Positions 19,231 to 23,547 of a stretch of 23,547 nucleotides of DNA are shown in pieces. Numbering within the stretch: position 1 is the stretch's first letter; every line of letters starts with the position of its first letter. The stretch lies in contig JAOALB010000286.1 in the NCBI GenBank assembly GCA_025331125.1, positions 1-23,547 of the forward strand. Direction: 5' to 3'. Origin of the DNA: Mycogone perniciosa. Its lineage: Eukaryota > Ascomycota > Sordariomycetes > Hypocreales > Hypocreaceae. The notes beneath the pieces are model-generated. The model was not told where the DNA came from, did no database searches, and saw nothing but the letters and a program-made list of their open reading frames with translations. Made by a program: the position numbers and the translations under genes.

Positions 19231-22200
19231 AAGTCTTGAATGTAAAAAACTAGTTTATCAAAATCTTAAATATATATAGCTGTTAATAGACCTTTTGAGG
19301 AAAATAGTAGTAGACTTATTAAGGATTTTATAAGCTATTAATATAACTCAACATCTAGTTTATTAGGGCCTCAACTGCTTTAAGTCTTTTAATAATAAAA
19401 TAACAACATAGTAATATATATTGCTATATAAATATACTTTAATAAAGGTGAAGTAGTTAAAGCTATAGTTTTATGAATGTCAATAAAGCAATAATAGTAA
19501 ATTAATACTATTAGGTGAAGCGGTTAAAAGCTATATAACTAATATTTACTGCAAGATTACTAAGCGAGTATTATTAAGTTGGATATACTATACTACTTTA
19601 TCTATAAAGTAGCAGCTTTTTGATATTTGTTTTTTTTTCTTTTTCCATTACCTATAATAGTGCTAAATATAAATGTAAAAGGTTATTAGAGCCTACAACT
19701 AAATAAATCTTAATGCCTTTATATATTATTTTATTAAGCCTATTAAAGTATTAGTTAAAGTCATAGTATTACTTAATACAGCGGTAGGCCTATTAAAGCC
19801 GGAAAGGTGCATACTTATAAAATATATAATACAAAATATATCTTTATGCAGGATTATATATTAACGTTATCGCAGCTTAAATTAATCAATCTAAAATGAA
19901 TTTCTTTATTAATATTTATATGCTTTTATGCTTTATATATATTATTAAAGGCTATGTACTTGTACTCTGTTATAGTAGAACCTAAATACTTACTTCGTTT
20001 GCGGTTATTATTGTTATTATTATTATTATTATTATTATTCTGCTTAGCTGTTTATAAAGCTATTAAAAGCTGTCCTTTTTTTTACATAACAGACTTTTTC
20101 TTAATAATTTCGGGTATTTAAATTAAACATGTATATAAATAGTAATAAAGCAATAAAAGGGTTTCTATTCATAATTGCTAATTATAATATATAATTAGTT
20201 ATATAATTATCAATTTGAAAAGTTTAAATTATACTGTAATTATAAATCTATACTCACTACGTTAATAAGAAAACATAGCTATATGATTGTAAAATGCTAA
20301 ATATATGTTAATCATAAATATAATTTCTTTTCAGTAATTTTGAATATATTTTACGATAATGAATTTATACTAGTTATATATTATAATTTTATATAAATAA
20401 ATATATTATTAATAGCTTTATTTTTATTATTAATTGATATAAAGATATATTAGTAATATCACTGCATTTTCAAATACTTTAAATAATGATACTGAATCTT
20501 CAAAAGTAATTTTCTAATTATTTCAAAAGTTAGAATTATAATAAAATCCTTTATAAAAAAGTAATTAATAACCTTTGTTAGGTATTAGATTAATAAAATT
20601 AATATACTTTAAATAGAAGATTAAATAAATATTTTATAAAAATAATTATATTTATCAATATTGAAAGACAAAATTTATGTTAATGCGATTGCTTAAATTT
20701 AAAACTTTATTTTTATATATATTTAAAAAGTCAAACCTTTTTAATAGTGGAAAATTATACTATTAATAGTAAATCACAAAAAAACGTATATATGTTTTCA
20801 AGTTAAAGAGAAGATTTTGTAGCTATAAAGTTAATATTTTAGCCCCTCTTAATATATTTTGTTTAAATATTAAGGTTATAGTACATAATAGGATTTAAAT
20901 AAACTTATTGAAAGATATAAAGATAAATATAAATATAAAAGGATTGTTATATAACTTTAATATATAAGTGAAGTTATTAATATAATAATACATAGAGGTT
21001 TAGCTTTTGAACTCTATAAAGATGGATTATTATTACACACAGATAAAAATAATATAAAGAAATTATATATCTTTTATTTCATAATAAAAGTGATTATCAA
21101 AATAGCCTATAATACATAATATATAATATTTTAAGATATACAATATACAATATAAATTAAAAGGATTCATTTTAACATATAGTAAGATATTTATATACAT
21201 ATTAATTATTATTAGTATAGTAAAGATAAATAATGTAAATAACTTTCTTATAAAGACTTGTAGCCTATTATATTAACATTAATGTTATATAAAATATAAT
21301 ATATAAAGTTGATTTTACGTTTCTTAATAATTTTAATACTCAACTTTTATTTGAAGCTATTAAAATGTATAAATTTAATATAATTTTGCTATTAATATAT
21401 AAATCCTTTGAAAAAAGAATCCTTTTAAAATACAAAATATATAAAGCAATATGTTAAATAAAAATCCTTTTTACTTTTTAACTATTTATTAGCTAAAACA
21501 CTTTTATTATAATTGTATTGAATAAAGATTATGGGTAATTAACTAATTTATAGTAAAGCTTATTTATAGATTTAAAAGCTTAATTGATTATAAGGATTAT
21601 ATAGTATTTAAGAAGGGATAGTCAATTAAAATTTATTAATATAATGATTAAAGTAATTATTTATCACGTTTTTAAAGTATTTAAATAAATATTAGCTATT
21701 AATATTATTAGTAATTTAATTATTATCAAATCATATAATTATGATCTTTTCTATTTATTTATTTAATAAAATAATAATAAATTTATTTAATAGTTTGATA
21801 ATATAGTTAAAGGCAGCCGTAATAAATAAAAATCTTTTCAATAGATTAAAGTTAAGTATTATTAAAGTGGTTTATATGAAAGGAGAAAAATAAAGGAATA
21901 TAGGTTTTATAAAATTAAAGCTTTATCAGCTAAAGAATATATTATCATAAATTATAATACTTTATAAAGGAATATTTCATATAATAAATAATGAAGGAAA
22001 AATTTCAAAATCTTAATTTAATTAATATAATATATAAATATTATATTTACTTTTTTTTAAAAGCCATGAACACTTATAAAATGAATTATATTTATAGGAA
22101 AACAGTTTCTTAAAAAGATAAAGATAAAGATTTTCATAATTATTAAAAGCTATAAGAATATATAATATTAAAGGTTATTATAAACTTTAATAAGAAATTG

Positions 22201-22865
22201 TTGATAATAATAAAGCATTACACTTTACAAAATGTAAAAGTAATACATTATGAATATAATAATAATAGACATATAAAGGTTGATATAAAAAAATAAAGTC
22301 ATACTAGTAATTTGAATAAATATATATCAAATATAATGAAAAATAAAAGTATAAGTTAAATTAAAATAAACTATAAATAGTGCTATTAGAATCAAATCTT
22401 AAAGAAAAAATATTTTTTTAAGTAAGAAATTTAATTTAATTATACCTTTAAAGATTATTCATATTATTTATCAACGTTAAATTTTCAACAGATATTGTAT
22501 AAATATAATTAATAAGATAGTTAAAGTTAATTTTAAAATTAGTATATGCCTTTATTATATTCAATAATGAAGGGAATAAAAGGTTCATTTACATATACAA
22601 GTGATAGCTATATAAAAGGATATTACTATATAGAAAGAAGCTGTAGATTTACGGTATACTATAATAAATGAACTGCGAAATAAGTTAACTATATTAAAGT
22701 TAAACTACTAGGCTATAGTAAAGTAGAATAATACCCTTGAAAAATTAATGTAAATAGCCTATAAAAAGATTAGACAATTATGGGTGGTTATAGGCATAAG
22801 AGATAAGGATTAATGACCTTGCGAAACTGTAAGGATATGGTTATTTTTTAAATGGGCAATTGGCA
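19231..22865. other. AT-rich DNA, no supported gene
   Basis: No coding frame on either strand. Slightly higher GC at about 19,500-20,050 suggests an older repeat: GGTGAAG-[C/T]-[G/A]-GTTAAA occurs near 19447 and 19514, and AGGCCTATTAAAGCCGGAAA at about 19785. A pure (TTA)n run lies at 20014-20039. A GC island starts near 22,730. Confidence 0.5.
20014..20039. repeat. (TTA)n microsatellite
   Basis: Nearly nine uninterrupted TTA units, preceded by imperfect ones from about 20004. Confidence 0.9.
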
Positions 22866-22889
22866 CAGAGGTACCTAACGATATCGGCA

Positions 22890-23060
22890 CGGGATATGCC
22901 TGACAATAGCTCTAGAGCTGTTGCCACTTTTAATATATGACATAATATGATATAGCTTTACTTCGCTATTAATTAGCTCCGTTTAATAGTTTTTTCAATT
23001 TCACCTTTTTCTGCTTTAAGAGCCTTTTTTCGATCACTTCATAACAAATACTTTAATTAT
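22890..23060 (+). repeat. Dispersed hairpin repeat, copy 3 (most diverged)
   Basis: GGGATATGCCTGACAATAGC leads to a near-perfect palindrome, CAATAGCTCTAGAGCTGTTG (22904-22923), at the place of the hairpin in copies 1 and 2. The tail TTCGATCACTTCATAACAAA matches the copy 2 tail. It is flanked by extremely AT-rich DNA. Confidence 0.5.
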
Positions 23061-23464
23061 AAAGTAATAGTAATTATAAAAATATTTATATTTATTTAAT
23101 TACTTTATGTTTTCCTAATACCAATATAAATAATACTTTTTATAATTACTCATAACTCATGATTATCAAGATATGAAATCAACTGATTTTGAATCTTTGA
23201 AATCATTTAAAGTTTTCTTTTAATGGCTTTATAATAAACTTAATGATAATTAAATTAGTATAAATATTAATTATACTTTTTTTTAATTATAATTACTCAT
23301 TTATTATATTTTTTTTGAATAAACTCTCTAATATCTTATTTATTTCTTCTTTTATCTTATTTTCTATAAAAGAATAATCTCTTTAAAGCTGCAGTTACTT
23401 TATATATCTTAATAAAGAGGATTTTTATTATAAGCTACCTTTAAAATTTAAAACATATATAGTA
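23061..23464. other. AT-rich DNA leading into the terminal array, nothing recognised
   Basis: Low-GC sequence with T-rich tracts; no gene, inverted repeat or long repeat was seen. Confidence 0.5.
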
Positions 23465-23547
23465 ATTTTATTTTATTTTATTTTATTTTATTTTATTTTA
23501 TTTTATTTTATTTTATTTTATTTTATTTTATTTTATTTTATTTTATT
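23465..23547. repeat. (TTTTA)n pentanucleotide array reaching the window edge
   Basis: At least sixteen perfect 5-bp units, with no interruption visible. Its true length is unknown because the window ends inside it. Its purity contrasts with the decayed DNA around it, so it is young or replication-slippage driven. Confidence 0.95.

Noticed and set aside
21020..21060. ACACACAGATAAAAAT resembling the short TIR end
   Set aside because: Similarity is limited to about 16 nt of low-complexity sequence and no partner end is present.
1..23547. CRISPR arrays, tRNA or rRNA genes
   Set aside because: None seen; no regular repeat-spacer pattern and no cloverleaf with the usual A and B box consensus was noticed by eye.

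Overview
The window looks like nuclear DNA of a filamentous ascomycete (Pezizomycotina). The grounds are short introns of about 50-66 nt with fungal-type splice sites, a STAND/NLR gene of the NACHT-ankyrin type that is abundant in these fungi, and a long AT-rich block whose repeats differ mainly by C/T and G/A transitions, as left by repeat-induced point mutation (RIP). No species can be named from the sequence alone.

The window has two compartments. Bases 1 to about 8,050 are of moderate GC and carry genes. At the left edge a minus-strand coding frame of about 180 codons runs off the window. To its right (upstream in gene terms) lies a second, interrupted minus-strand frame that may be a decayed continuation. 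A plus-strand gene follows at 1439-3219. It has three exons, the middle one only 13 nt, and encodes 555 aa of unknown function. The order of its motifs loosely recalls the uracil-DNA glycosylase superfamily. Its upstream region holds a tight cluster of nine GGATC/GATCC sites. About 2.4 kb of mostly non-coding DNA follows, containing a hairpin, a polypurine tract and a faint minus-strand gene relic. A minus-strand NLR-like gene occupies 5612-7762 (or 7834 and beyond with a 5' exon). It has a complete NACHT ATPase and six ankyrin repeats, but the domain expected before the NACHT appears to be missing or lost upstream.

From about 8,050 to the right edge the DNA is very AT-rich and I see no intact gene. 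It is a graveyard of transposable elements. (i) An LTR retrotransposon at 8446-13626 is flanked by a 5-bp target duplication, CTGCG, and has a wholly decayed interior. (ii) An 841-bp terminal-inverted-repeat element at 13848-14688 is flanked by TA. (iii) A family of short inverted-repeat elements has two bounded copies (14869-15168 and 16943-17300) and a one-ended relative at about 18444. (iv) A dispersed hairpin-bearing repeat occurs three times (14706, 17875 and 22890). (v) Simple repeats include a (TTTTA)n array that runs into the right edge.

Nothing shows the genes working together as one system. The supported picture is a fast-evolving NLR gene with near-identical ankyrin repeats at the border of a RIP-inactivated repeat island, which may have cost it its N-terminal domain.
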